DNA of 52,286 nt, taken from positions 173,565 through 225,850 of the forward strand of contig MU129003.1 in NCBI GenBank assembly GCA_014904985.1, read 5' to 3'. The position numbers and the translations under genes are program-made. The notes under the pieces were generated by a model. It was not told the origin of the DNA. It saw only the letters and a program-made list of their open reading frames with translations, and searched no databases. The stretch comes from Hydnum rufescens UP504. Lineage: Eukaryota; Basidiomycota; Agaricomycetes; Cantharellales; Hydnaceae. Below, piece by piece: positions 21,365-31,928 of this stretch. The first letter of the stretch is position 1. The number at the start of each line of letters is the position of its first letter.

Positions 21365-23601
21365 TCAAAATTCTTGTAAGCCATGGATGATTGCCAATAG
21401 CTCTTTGTCATGAATTTCATAATTGCACTCCACATCATTGAGACTTTTGGAAATAAATCCCACTGGGTGCCACTTGTCATCATCCCTTAGCTGGGAGAGG
21501 ACAGCCCCTGTCGCGAAATCAGAACTGTCTGCTTCCAGACAGTAGGGCCGATCAGCATCAGGATGCACAAGAATGGGCATTGAGGTGATGGCTGTCTTTA
21601 GTTGATCAAAGGCCTTCTGCTGATCCTCAGCCCACTTCCATGGTGCATCTTTCTGAGTAAGTTGGTGAAGGGGATGGGCAATATGTGAGAAGTTTTCAAT
21701 GAAGTGTCAGTAAAAGTTAACAAAGCCAAGGAATGATTGAACCTCTTTGACTGTTGTAGGAGATGGCCATTCCCAACTCCAGCAACTTTAACTGGATCCA
21801 TTCCAACTTGTCCTGGGGATAGGATAAGTCCAAGATACTCCACGGTTGCAGCTCCAAAGGTGCACTTTTCAGCCTTGAGGAACAGATTATTTTCTCGCAG
21901 GATTTGGAGGACTTTTCGGACTACCTCGTAGTGTTGTGCGAGTGTTTCAGTAAAAACCAGAATATCATCCATGTACATGGCTACCACTCCTTCTGTGACA
22001 AGATCTTTGAAGAGGTGATTCATCATGGTTTGAAAGGTGGCAGGGCTATTAGTCAGCCCAAAGAACATGACAAGTGGTTCGAAGAGTCCTCGGTTGGTGT
22101 GGAATGCTGCCTTCCATTCGTCTCCTTTGCGCATCCGAATATTGTTGTAGCCCCATCGCACATCCAACTTGGTGAAGAACTTGGCCCGAGTGACTCGATT
22201 TAAGATGTCTGTCACCAGGGGGAGAGGATAAGCATTTTTCACCATAGCAGTGTTGAGCTTCCGATAATCCTGGACAAAGCGTAGGCCTCCATCCTTCTTT
22301 TTGACAAAGAAGACAGGGGCAGCTATGGGTGACTTGGATGGGCGGATTCGTCCGGTCTCTAGGTGCTCCTTCAAGAAGGCATCCATCTCTTGCTGCTCAT
22401 TGGGGGATAATGGGTATAATTTCACCCCAGTATGCGCAACGTCCTCTTTTAGCTCAATAGCATGGTCCCAGGGACGACGTGGGGGAAGGCGATCAAAGGA
22501 TTCCTTAGCAAAGACATCATGGAAGTTGTGGTACTGTTTGGGCACCATTTCTTCAAAGGGGCGCTTCTTAAAGGTCTTCTTATGCTGCTCAATGGCGAGG
22601 CAGGTGGATATAGATTCGGTTGCAGAGATATGCTCTTCAGGGTGAAGGAAGACTACAAAGATACGATCTTCCCCATGCACATCTTCCCGGTTATCACCAG
22701 GCGAGCTCTCGCCCGTTTTCTTTGATAGAACACCTGGACTAGGCTTTTCTATTAAAGAGGGAGGCGAGGGCACGGTCTGGTCAAGTGAAGACAATGAGGA
22801 AGAGTGGTGGTGTGGCAAATTTCTATCACCCTTGTGATCTCCCTTGGGCCTCAACGGTTGGGGTACGCCCTGGAGATGCCCATCTCTCGTGTTTGCCCAG
22901 AGGGACTGACTGGGCAAAGATAGGATAGGGTCTCCTTGGCGACTGCATGATGGAAGAGGACCAGGTGGAGATACAGATGCAGAGGGGTTAAGGCTGCGTC
23001 CAGAGTTTTCCTTTGCTAAGACAACGCAGACGCTGTCGCAACCCACATCCATCAGGACACCATGTCATTGCCACCTTACCTGTCGACCAGTTGATCTCAG
23101 GGTTATGATGAACAAGCCAGGTGTGCCCTACAATGAGGGGAACCCGTCCCAGGCTAGTCACAGCAAATGTACTTTTCTCTGAATGGTCGCCAAAGCGCAT
23201 CAGGAGGTCGACTTCCTCTCGAACTGAGCCAGCGTCATTAAGGGTGCCATCAATGTTGTAAAGCAGAATCGGCCGCGGGAGTTGCCGAGTAGTAAGATTT
23301 TTTGCCTTGACAAACTCCTGATCAATGAACATCCCTGTTGCTCCAGAATCAAGCAGGGCATCAACTGCCATAGGCTGGCCACTGTCTAGGGTCTGTAGAT
23401 GGACCTTCAGCTCAGTAGCTCAGCGAAGGTGTGTGGAATAGATATAGAGTGGTGGGCTTGTGGATACTGACACGTCTTCTCTTTCATGTAGGCCATCAAT
23501 GTCAACGTGATCAAACATATCCATTGTGGGTCCTACTGTACAAGTTGAAAGAAGAGAGAATCGGTTTGTCGAACAGGGCGTGTCCTTCACTGTCGACGTC
23601 T
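21365..23601 (-). pseudogene. Protease, reverse transcriptase and RNase H part of gypsy pol
   Basis: The protease lies at 23371-23060 with ALLDSGATGMFID. The reverse transcriptase (about 22500-21780) shows RPSKSPIAAPVFFVKKKDG, LRFVQDYRKLN, KLDVRWGYNNIRM and the catalytic YMDD at 21975-21964. RNase H lies at 21580-21365 (CLEADSSDFATGAVLSQL; ECNYEIHDKELLAII). Breaks are a TGA near 23421 (LR*ATEL), a frameshift near 23050, a one-base loss near 21768, a TGA in FY*HF, a TGA in QEF*H, and further shifts near 21250-21360. Gag and pol are in different frames, so the ancestor probably used frameshifting, unless indels caused this. Confidence 0.9.
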
Positions 23602-24786
23602 TTAAAAATCCTTGGCCACACCCTCATTTCCATCCTCAGCAGATTTGGGTGCCAGAGTAGCACGAACTTTCTCTACCACTTCCTCCATCTGCTCAGATGA
23701 CAGAGCACCTCGGACTGAATGAGAGCGTGGGGGCTCAGGGCAGTCTCTGGCAATGTGGCCGGGTTTGTTACAATTCCAGCACAGACCAGCGACTCGGCGA
23801 GGATTATTCTGACGACGATTGGAGTCCACATCCATAGGTTCATAAGTGGAGGAGGAGGGCGCAGCAGCAGCAGCAGGACGGAAGGAGGTTGGAAGGGTTT
23901 GAGGAGTAGTAGTGGGAGGGCGGAAAGGTCTAATTGTTCCTGGATGATTGTCCTGGCGAGGGTTGGTGGGAGAGAAGGAGTGCTGTTCATTAAAGCGACG
24001 CCACAACTTATCAATGCGAGTGGCTTTGTCCTTCCATTCTTGAAGGGACATAGGGAGGGTGTCGAGGTGTATCTTCTCGACCAAGCTACGGAGCAGTCCA
24101 TGCTCATAAGCATCCATCAAGGCTCCATCATTGAAGCCTGTCTTCCCAGATATGGCCTCAAAGGCCATCGTATACTCCTCAGCTGTCATCCCTCGAGTCA
24201 TCTTCAAGGTACGAAGTCGCTGACGGGCATGAGCCTCTCGGTCCGCATCACCGAAGGCTGCCTCAAAGCGGGTGCAAAAGGTTTCCCAATCAGGGAAGGG
24301 AGAATCGCCATCAAGGATAGCGCGTGTGTAGTTGGAAGCCCAATCACCAGCACTGCCTCCTTGCATGTAGGAGAGGGCATAGAGGATCTTTGTCTGATCA
24401 CTGGGAAAGGAGTTGGGTCGAATAGCAATGTTAAGTTTGAGAGCGTGGAGGAAGGGATCAGCCTTCTTTCGATCACCACCAAAGACCTCTGGATCAGCTG
24501 CCTTTGGGGGACGTGCAGAGATGGAAGGAGTAGTGGCAGGAGCAGGAGGAACTCCAATGACAGGAGCAGGGAGGTTCTCGACAACAGCCTTGGTGATTGC
24601 CTCGACTTCAGCCATCAGAGTTTCACGAGAAGAGGTATCAGTCTGAAGGCGAGTCACTAGGTTCTGGAGTACAAGGTTCTGTTGCTCCAACTGCTCGTAC
24701 CATCGTTGTTGTGCCTCCATCATTTGACGAAGGCCTTCTCCAGCAGCGCCAAAGACAGAGAAGGCATCAGCGGGGATTTCGTCCAT
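23602..24786 (-). CDS. gag: Gag of the gypsy element (intact frame)
   Basis: The frame is open from 24882, but codons before ATG 24786 (MDEIPADAFSVF) lie partly in the 5' LTR, so 24786 is the likelier start, giving 394 residues. A coiled-coil-like segment (RQMMEAQQRWYEQLEQQNLV) precedes the retrotransposon gag domain (ADPFLHALKLNIAIRPNSFP ... ALSYMQGGSAGDWASNYTRA ... MTAEEYTMAFEAI). A CCHC zinc knuckle, CWNCNKPGHIARDC, lies near the C-terminus and would bind RNA in the particle. Unlike pol it has no stop or shift. Confidence 0.92.
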   Translation of the reverse strand: MDEIPADAFSVFGAAGEGLRQMMEAQQRWYEQLEQQNLVLQNLVTRLQTDTSSRETLMAEVEAITKAVVENLPAPVIGVPPAPATTPSISARPPKAADPEVFGGDRKKADPFLHALKLNIAIRPNSFPSDQTKILYALSYMQGGSAGDWASNYTRAILDGDSPFPDWETFCTRFEAAFGDADREAHARQRLRTLKMTRGMTAEEYTMAFEAISGKTGFNDGALMDAYEHGLLRSLVEKIHLDTLPMSLQEWKDKATRIDKLWRRFNEQHSFSPTNPRQDNHPGTIRPFRPPTTTPQTLPTSFRPAAAAAPSSSTYEPMDVDSNRRQNNPRRVAGLCWNCNKPGHIARDCPEPPRSHSVRGALSSEQMEEVVEKVRATLAPKSAEDGNEGVAKDF

Positions 24787-24851
24787 GAGGAGAGGAGGTA
24801 GAAGGGATAAGGAAGATGTTTGTGGGGTCGAAGAGATGAGTTTCGATCTTC

Positions 24852-25698
24852 TGTCAGGGCGACACTGCCGTCGAAGCCACAAACAGAAAGAGGAAAGAGA
24901 TTAATTAACCACATGCTATCGCAGTGGGAATCCTGAGTATACACCACACAACAAGGGACACACAAGTCTCGCACCTATTGCAGTGGGAATCCTGAGAGAT
25001 CGAAACTGGTGATCCCCCAACTGCGAAGGGCTATAAATACTATTTCCTGCACACAGCCTCCAACCTTCCAGAGCCTTCCACCATCTTCCATAACCTTCCG
25101 GATCCTCCTAGAATGCCGGCTCCACAGCCCATCAGTCAGCCTCCACAGCCACCATCACTAAGCCTCACTAAGCTGATGCAGCCATGTTACGAATCCTGTG
25201 CGCACCTCCACATGGCTATGCCCCAACTTCCATATGTATCCCCCTTAGCATATGTACTTCCAAGGCAGTGTACGCCTGGGTACTCCAAAGGTGTCCAAAG
25301 TGTCAAAGGACCGTAATGATGTGGATGGAGTACGGATTGGGACAGGTGATGTGGATTCAGGGACTGGGGGTAGAGGAGGAGGAGGGGGAGTCTGGATTGG
25401 CAACTCCATGGACTCATGTGGGGAGCGAGGGAACGACAGGTGCTGACAAGGGCGCCAATGCTGCCACTGGTTGACTACCCAGCCCATAGCCCGCTGGCCG
25501 AGGCCTGATAGAATGAGGGCAATAATAATAAGAGAAATGCCAATAATGGCAAGGATGACAATAACCCCCATAGTGAATGGAGGGAGAGAGGAGATGAGAG
25601 CATTTGAGGAAGTAGGCGCCATATGATAGGGTTGATGAAGAATGATACTCTGATGGGTAAGTCCTTAGGCGGAAGCAAATGTCAATTTGATCCTGACA
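24852..25698 (-). repeat. 5' LTR of the gypsy element
   Basis: 847 bp, TGTCAGG...CCTGACA, same length as the 3' LTR. It keeps more CpG than the 3' LTR (for example CGCACC versus TGCACC, and TACGCC versus TACACC). No TGG-type primer-binding site follows it: on the minus strand the next bases are GAAGATCGAAACTCATCTC. Confidence 0.95.
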
Positions 25699-25703
25699 CA
25701 ACC

Positions 25704-27110
25704 AGTCACTGAATCAAATTGAATCAAGTCATTATATCTTCATGAATATTGAACAGAATGGCTTCATTTTTTTTTGCATTTTGTGTACATGTGCACCAGT
25801 ACTCTGAGTACAAATTTCAAGGCATATTGAATGTGTGGTTGTGGAGAACAGCAGCACTTAATGTTTCAAAATGATTATTTCAGCATCCACTGACTTTGAA
25901 AATCTCTCCCCCCTCACCTGATTGGTTCCAAGTCACCTGTCCATGCTGTAGATCACATGTCATGCTGCAAAATTCCTTATTAGTGCAAGCATTGCTTTGA
26001 TGTAGGAAAGGGTGGAAATGTAAAAATTTTAATCTCTGATGAAACCTGCTGCTTCTCCATTAACACCTTCCCTTTTAACCCTAATTACCTTCAAAGTGCC
26101 TACTACACATGACAAAATTCACATTATCTCAAGAATGCAAGTCCCATATTGCCACACAAGAATGGAATGGAAGACACTGATGTGCTCTAGATGCATATAG
26201 GGATGCACTGGAAAAGGCATGTTGTAATAATGCATTATTCAACTTCAAATGTACATGGGTGTTGTCATTAACAAGGCAGATTTGACATTCCTGTAAACAG
26301 AAGGGAGAGAGAAATCCTCCCACTCTAGGCACTGGCTTTGAGTGGATGGGCCACACATGAGGCTAAGCACTGGCTTCACCTCATATGTGAGAGAAGGGGA
26401 GGGAGAAGGGGAGGCAATGTGGGAGGTGTGGTAGTAGCTGGCAAAGGGGCCAGACTACTATCTAAGGAGGCAAGAGGGTGGTCAGCTAATAGGATAGAAT
26501 AGGTGGCTTACTTAGTAGAGTCACACTCATACACAACTCTCCCTTATCCTTCTTGACACTGTGCTCTATGGAAATGGTTCAGGTAGCTTTGCTGGGTGAG
26601 TCATAATGTGACTAGGGTGCATGGCTGCATAGTTTCACAGGTCTCACAAGAGTGAAGAGGTCTGGGCAAATGATGTGGTTTGATTCTGCTGCATCAGTGA
26701 CTCAGAATTGTTGTGGCCACACTATTACATAATAGTACAAAGGAAGGGACAAATGGGGGGAATGACAGTTATGTACATATGGAACCTTGAGCACTATATT
26801 GCACATGTCTTGAAGGGGTAGGGTATTGCAAGGGGTCCCCCCAGGGGATTTTGTGACCTCTGCCCCCACAGGTTCAAAAACCTGCCCCTGTGACTCATTG
26901 GTGTAAAAGCCATGGGATACAAGATGGGGTTGAAAAACCCAGGGGGACCCTGTGGGACAATGTGCTCTATATGGCCCATACAGTACAGTAAGGTTATTTA
27001 TTATAATTACATACAATATCAGTGCATCAGATTTCATGTGGGGGCCAAGACCATGTTCTCATCAGGTGAGTCCCATCTATTTCCTTCAGGTGGGGTATCA
27101 CACAGTGGAG
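25704..27110. other. No recognisable gene
   Basis: 1.4 kb of CpG-poor sequence with scattered short frames only (longest about 111 codons, no family). 26910-27110 precedes the outermost left unit of array 2 and may contain a decayed further unit. Nothing else can be supported. Confidence 0.45.
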
Positions 27111-27114
27111 GTGC

Positions 27115-28370
27115 CTAGAATAATAACACATTAGTCTCTTTTGGCATTGTTGTACACCCTGTAATAAAAGAAACTCACCTAATATTCCCACACACCCACT
27201 GAAGTGGGTGTGTGGTGCCATGCTTGATTTGTTGTCATATGGGTGGCAGATACTTGAGGGTCAGGGTCTTGTTGCATGCTCCCATATTTCATGGTGGGCT
27301 ACAAGTTCTCATTGATCATTGTGTTAGGAGGCTGGGCACTCAGGGCTTGGATGGCTGCACATCAAGTTTTGTAGTGGGGGCTCTTCTGTGTCTTCAGTGG
27401 GTGGGTTTTTGCATAGGGAAGGCACCTAGAACAATGAATATTAACATATGAGTAAAAAAAAGAAAACAGAGAGGTGCCAAAAGGGCAGCTTCTGCTACTC
27501 TTTTGCACTGGTGGGATTAGGCATACCTGATATTACCACACACCTGCCCCAGCAGGTGTGTGGTACAGTATTTAGTTGATTGTCATTTTGGGGGCCAGGT
27601 ACTTGGGTGGCTGTGCATCAAATTTCATAGTGGGAGCTTGTCTTTGTCCTTGTCTGGTGGGTCTTTGCATAGGGAAGGGGCTTAAAGAACAAAGAAGAAT
27701 ACATTAGTAAAACAAAAGAAAACAGAGGGGGTACCAAAAGAGCAGCATCTGCTGCTCTTTTGGCACCAATGGGATTAGACATACCTGATACCACACACCT
27801 GCTAAAGCAGGTGTGTGGTGCTGTATTTGTCAAGTCCTTGTACATGTTGCAGAAAATTGAGGGTCAGGGGATGTGGGTGGCTGCGCAGTCCCATGTTTCA
27901 CCCTGGACCTGATCTGTGCATTAGTTGCATTGGATATTGCACAGTGAATATACCTAGAATAATAATATGTTAGTAAAGAAACAAAACAAAGGAACCACCA
28001 AAAGAGCAGCTGGGGCTGCTCTTTTGGCATCATGGTACACCCTGTAATAAGAAAAAAACACACCTAATATCTGCTTCAGCAGGTGTGTGGCACTGTACTT
28101 GTTTCATTGTATGGGCTGCAGGTACTCACAAGTCAGGGTCTTGGGTGGCTGTGCACTCCCATATTTTGTGGTGTACTGTCTGTGTATTCTCCAGGTCAGG
28201 TTTCATGGGGGGAGAAAGAACCTAGAATAATTTATACATTAGTTTAAAAAAAGTAACACAAGCAATGCCAAAAGAGCAGCTGTTGCTGCTCTTTTGGCAT
28301 TGTTGTATACCCCAAATGAAACACTTACCTAATAGTGGTACACACCCACTCCAGCAGGTGTGTGGCACTG
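27115..28370 (-). repeat. Array 2, left half: exon-intron units with paired hairpins
   Basis: Same design as array 1, read on the minus strand. Introns: 28328-28222 (GTAAGT...CTAG), 28063-27954 (GTGTGT...CTAG), 27784-27681 (GTATGT...TAAG), 27526-27426 (GTATGC...CTAG) and a shortened 27178-27115 (GTGAGT...CTAG). CTAAT/CTCAT-type branch sites precede the 3' ends. A hairpins carry CCAAAAGAGCAGC/GCTGCTCTTTTGG arms: 28263-28302, about 27996-28033, 27730-27767 and about 27474-27510. B hairpins: 28337-28366, 27790-27819, 27535-27564, one near 27189-27215, and a half-lost one near 28071-28090. Confidence 0.75.
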
Positions 28371-28420
28371 TCTCATGCTTGCTTTGACTGGCCTTAGTAG
28401 AGTAGATTGGATGAGATGCT

Positions 28421-28614
28421 ACTCAACACTGGTGATTGCCAGTCTCAAAAAAGCACCCAAGTATGGGCAGTACAAGGCTTGTATAAATAGATAATAGATA
28501 CCTATACATAGAATAAATAAATATTAGCTAATACATACTCACTATGCCCTTTTATTATGCCTGTTGAGCTGGCTCTTGGGTGCTTGTTTAATGTTGGCAA
28601 TTGCTGGTGTTGAC
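28421..28614. promoter_or_regulatory. Inverted first-exon modules at the centre of array 2
   Basis: The left module (28421-28461, ACTCAACACTGGTGATTGCC...GCACCCAAG) and right module (28575-28614, CTTGGGTGCTT...GGCAATTGCTGGTGTTGAC) are inverted copies about 110 bp apart. TATAAATA lies between them at 28482-28489 and is readable as a TATA box on either strand. This matches the foldback centre of array 1, though with shorter arms, and supports divergent transcription. Confidence 0.6.
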
Positions 28615-28639
28615 TTGTGCATGAAGTCCTTCCACACAC

Positions 28640-29454
28640 AACAGGGGAGCTGAGCAACAAAAGCATGACCACACACCAGCTACAGCAGGTGTGTGGTCAT
28701 GTAAGGTGAGTTTCTCTGTCTATAGATACAGCCATGCAAAGAGAGCAGCAGAAGCTGCTCTCCTTGCATCATTATTGAATTATTGTACTAACATGATATT
28801 TTTTAATTTTAGGACTAGCCTCCTCCCCTGAAGGAGTATGGGCAAACTGCTGCACATGTAACTACTGTACAACAAGTACCACACACCCACCAAGGCAGGT
28901 GAGTGGTACTAAAAGGTACATATTTTTTTCCATATGCAAGGATGCAAAAAGAGCAGTGAGAGCAGCTCTTTTGGCATCCCTTTGAATTGTTTACTGACAA
29001 TTTGTCTTACTCTAGGCTCCACCCTATGTAATGGTGACCCATGAAACAGCAAAATGGCAATGAAATGGCCAATGATGGACCCAGCAAAACAATGAACACC
29101 AAACCACCCAGGCCACAATCTCAACCAAACTACCAATGGCAGGCACCCAAACAACAATGCACCCAAACCATGGCACCAAAACCATGACACCCAAACCATG
29201 ACACACCCAAACTGTGACACACTTAAACTGCAACACATCCAAACCACAACCCACCCAAACTGCAGCACACCCACACTGTGATGTGTGGACACCATGACAC
29301 ATGGCAACCCATATGATGATGAAACAAGTACAGTGCCACACACCTGCCAAAGTGGGTGTGTGGCATTAGTTTTATATTATGGGGTGTATGAAACAATGCC
29401 AAAGAGCAGCAGCAGCTCTTTTGGCATTGCCTTTGTTTCCTTCCTAATGTACCA
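28640..29454 (+). repeat. Array 2, right half: exon-intron units with paired hairpins
   Basis: Plus strand. B 28667-28698, intron 28706-28812 (GTGAGT, TACTAACATG, TTTTAG) with A hairpin 28734-28769. Then B 28876-28909, intron 28916-29014 (GTACAT, TTACTGAC, CTCTAG) with A near 28941-28979. Then B 29335-29364, A 29394-29429 and a degraded intron with no clear 5' site, possible end near 29454. The exon 29015-29370 is made of short Asn/Pro/Thr/His-rich repeats (ACACCCAAACCATG-like), similar in style to the exon of array 1 at 4435-4756. Confidence 0.75.
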
Positions 29455-30470
29455 GAATGTATCTATATAATAATAAATTAATAATTGGTTATCTAATGGC
29501 CCCAGTGGACAGGAGATGGGGATTTTGCTGTGAGATGATACATCCATGGTTAGGCCTCAGGGATATGCAAACCTGCCTGCATATTCCTGGGTATGGCAAG
29601 TTCTTGGCAGGTTTTAGGCATGGGTCCACATTTGTACTCCTGCCCCATGGGGATCTCCTCTGCAGCATCAAAACCCCATGCAATACCCTATGAAGGGGAA
29701 AAATGTCACAATAGGGACACTACTTTGGACCTCTTAGGCTGGCTTCCACTATGCAGTAAGGGACCTAAGAGGTCTCAGACTGCTAAGTAATCACAATCCC
29801 AACAGAGGCTGCTCACAGGGTCTCACCCTAGGGTAGCTCATGGAGCCTCATTTTATTGTCCATTGGAGCTCCTGGCTTCATGGATAGAAGCTCCTGCAGT
29901 GCAGCAATCTGTTTATTGCAGCTGCTTTAAGGCAGTATTGGAGCTGCTCACAGGCTGTTAATACTATTGTAGCTGCCCTGGAACTCCATCTGATAGAGAA
30001 TCAGAGCTGCTCATCTTCCTGTAGCTGCTGTTAATGGCCCAAGGAGCAGCTCCTCCTACAGCAGCTACTATTCTTGATATCTTGAGTTGCTCATTTCTCC
30101 ATTCAGGAGCTGCTCAACTCACAGCAGCTGCTCATTTCACAGCAGCTGCTTGTCTCCCAGCAGCTGCTTGTTGAGGGTTGGGGACTGTTGGGGGGTTAGG
30201 GTTAGGGTTGGATTGGGGTTGTTGGGGGTTGGAGTTGATATGGTACAGGTTGGGAACGTCCCCCCCCCACAGCAGCTACATGTTGAGGGTTGGAGTTCAC
30301 ATGGTACAGGTTGGGAAACATCTACCCCCATGTCTAGTAGTATAGTTGATGGTTGGGGACTGTTAGGGGTTGGGGTTGGAATTGGCTGGGGTGATGTCTA
30401 CCCCTGGTTGGGGGCTGCTGACTAATCACCCTTACATGTGCTGCTGTAAGTATGATTAGTCACCAGAAAT

Positions 30471-30552
30471 GTTCCAATGGCAGGATTTGAACCTGTGACC
30501 TCATTGTAGGCCTGGGATTTTGGCAGTTTAGACCACTGGACCTTCAACTGCC
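30471..30552 (-). ncRNA. tRNA-like sequence with Pol III A and B boxes (SINE-like or tRNA relic)
   Basis: On the minus strand a perfect B box GGTTCAAATCC (30493-30483) follows an A-box-like TGGTCTAAACTGCC (30536-30523) at about 30 nt. The D-arm text CCAGTGGTCTAAAC resembles class II tRNAs (Leu/Ser). The T-arm pairs CAGG with CCTG. The acceptor ends do not pair well and no secure anticodon arm can be drawn, so it is probably a tRNA-derived relic rather than a working tRNA. Confidence 0.5.
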
Positions 30553-31134
30553 TCCCACCCACCCATGATTTTTTGTACTACAAGTAGGCACATTCAAGCC
30601 TAAAGTATATCAGCTAGTTATGACATAGATTGGAGCTGCTATGGAATGGAAAGGAGCTGCTGGCATTAGATGTCAGTAGCTGCATGCTGATATAGCAGCT
30701 GATTATTGGTCATTATAGGAGCTGCTGGCTCTCAGAGGTGCTGGAAGCACAGCCACATATTGCCTCAGCAGAGCTTATGAGCAGCTCTTTGGATGTTATA
30801 TCAGCTGCTATAGAAGTGATAGGAGCTGCTGGCTCTGAATCTCAGCAGCTGCATGCCATATAGCAGCTGATTACTGTTCATTATTGGAGCTGCTCATTCT
30901 CAACATACTAGCAGCTGCTAGGAGCACAGGCACATACCAGCTTTTCTGATGATATATCAGCTGCTATAGAAGTGATAGGAGCTGCTGGCTCTGAATCTCA
31001 GCAGCCCCATGCCATATGGCAGCTGATTACTGTTCATTATAGGAGCTGCTCATTCTCAATATACCAGCAGCTGCTAGGAGCACAGCCACATACCAGCTTT
31101 TCTGATGATATATCAGCTACTTTGGGATGGATAG

Positions 31135-31928
31135 TGTCAGGATCAAATTAACATTTGCTTCCACCTGAGGACTTACCCATCAGAGTATCATTCTTCATTG
31201 ACTCTATCATATGGTGCCTACTTCTTCAAATGCTCTCGTCTCCTCTCTCCCTCCATTCAGTAAGGGGGTTATTGTCATCCTTGCCATTATTGGCATTTCT
31301 CTTATTATTATTGCCCTCATTATATCAGGCCTCAACCAGCAGGCTATGGGCTGGGTAGTCAACCAGTGGCAGCATTGGTGCCCTTGTCAGCACCTGTCAT
31401 TCCCTCACTCCCTGCATGAGTCCATGGAGTTGCCAATCCAGACTCCCCCTCCTCCTCCTCTGCCCCCAGTCCCTGAATCCACACCACCTGTCCCAATCCC
31501 TACTCCATCAGCATCATTATGGTCCTTTGACACTTTGGACACCTTTGGAGTACCCAGGTGTGCACTACCTTGGAAGTAAATATGCTAAGGGGGATGCATA
31601 TGGAAGTTGGGGCATAGCCATGTGGAGGTGTGCACAGGATCTGTAACATGGCTGTATCAGCTTAGTGAGGCTTAAAGATGGTGGCTGTGGAGGCTGACTG
31701 ATGGGCTGTGGTGGCTGTGGTGGCTGTGTGCAGGAAGTAGTACTTATAGCCCATTGCAGTTGGGGGATCACCAGTTTCAATCTCTCAGGATTCCCACTGC
31801 GATAGGTGCAAGACTTGTGTGTCCCTTGTTGTGTGGTGTATACTCAGGATTCCCACTGTGATAGTGTGTGGTTAATTAATCTCTTTCCTCTTTCTGTTTG
31901 TGGCTTTGATGGCAGTGTCACCCTGACA
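31135..31928 (+). mobile_element. Solo LTR of the gypsy family, 794 bp, TSD GATAG
   Basis: It starts TGTCAGGATCAAATT and ends CACCCTGACA, flanked by GATAG on both sides (31130-31134 and 31929-31933). It is homologous over its whole length to the 847-bp LTRs, in opposite orientation to the full element. CpG sites are mostly converted (for example GATAGGTGCAAG where the others keep CG), so it is older than the full-length copy. Confidence 0.95.

Larger units (their letters stand above)
18649..25698 (-). mobile_element. Full-length chromodomain Ty3/gypsy retrotransposon
   Basis: 7,050 bp on the minus strand, bounded by two 847-bp LTRs and a perfect 5-bp duplication CAACC (18644-18648 and 25699-25703). 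Order along the minus strand: 5' LTR, gag, protease, reverse transcriptase, RNase H, integrase, chromodomain, polypurine tract, 3' LTR. This is the chromovirus order. A second LTR of the family is a solo copy at 31135-31928, and a 66-bp miniature one is at 41838-41903. The two LTRs differ at only about 20 positions by eye, mostly CpG versus TpG/CpA, yet pol carries about ten TGA codons and several frameshifts. Confidence 0.95.

Noticed and set aside
23719..24660. 313-codon plus-strand ORF opposite gag
   Set aside because: Antisense shadow of the well-supported gag frame.
30193..30210. Interstitial telomeric repeat (TTAGGG)
   Set aside because: Only two to three units in a G/T-rich stretch; too short to argue for a telomere relic.
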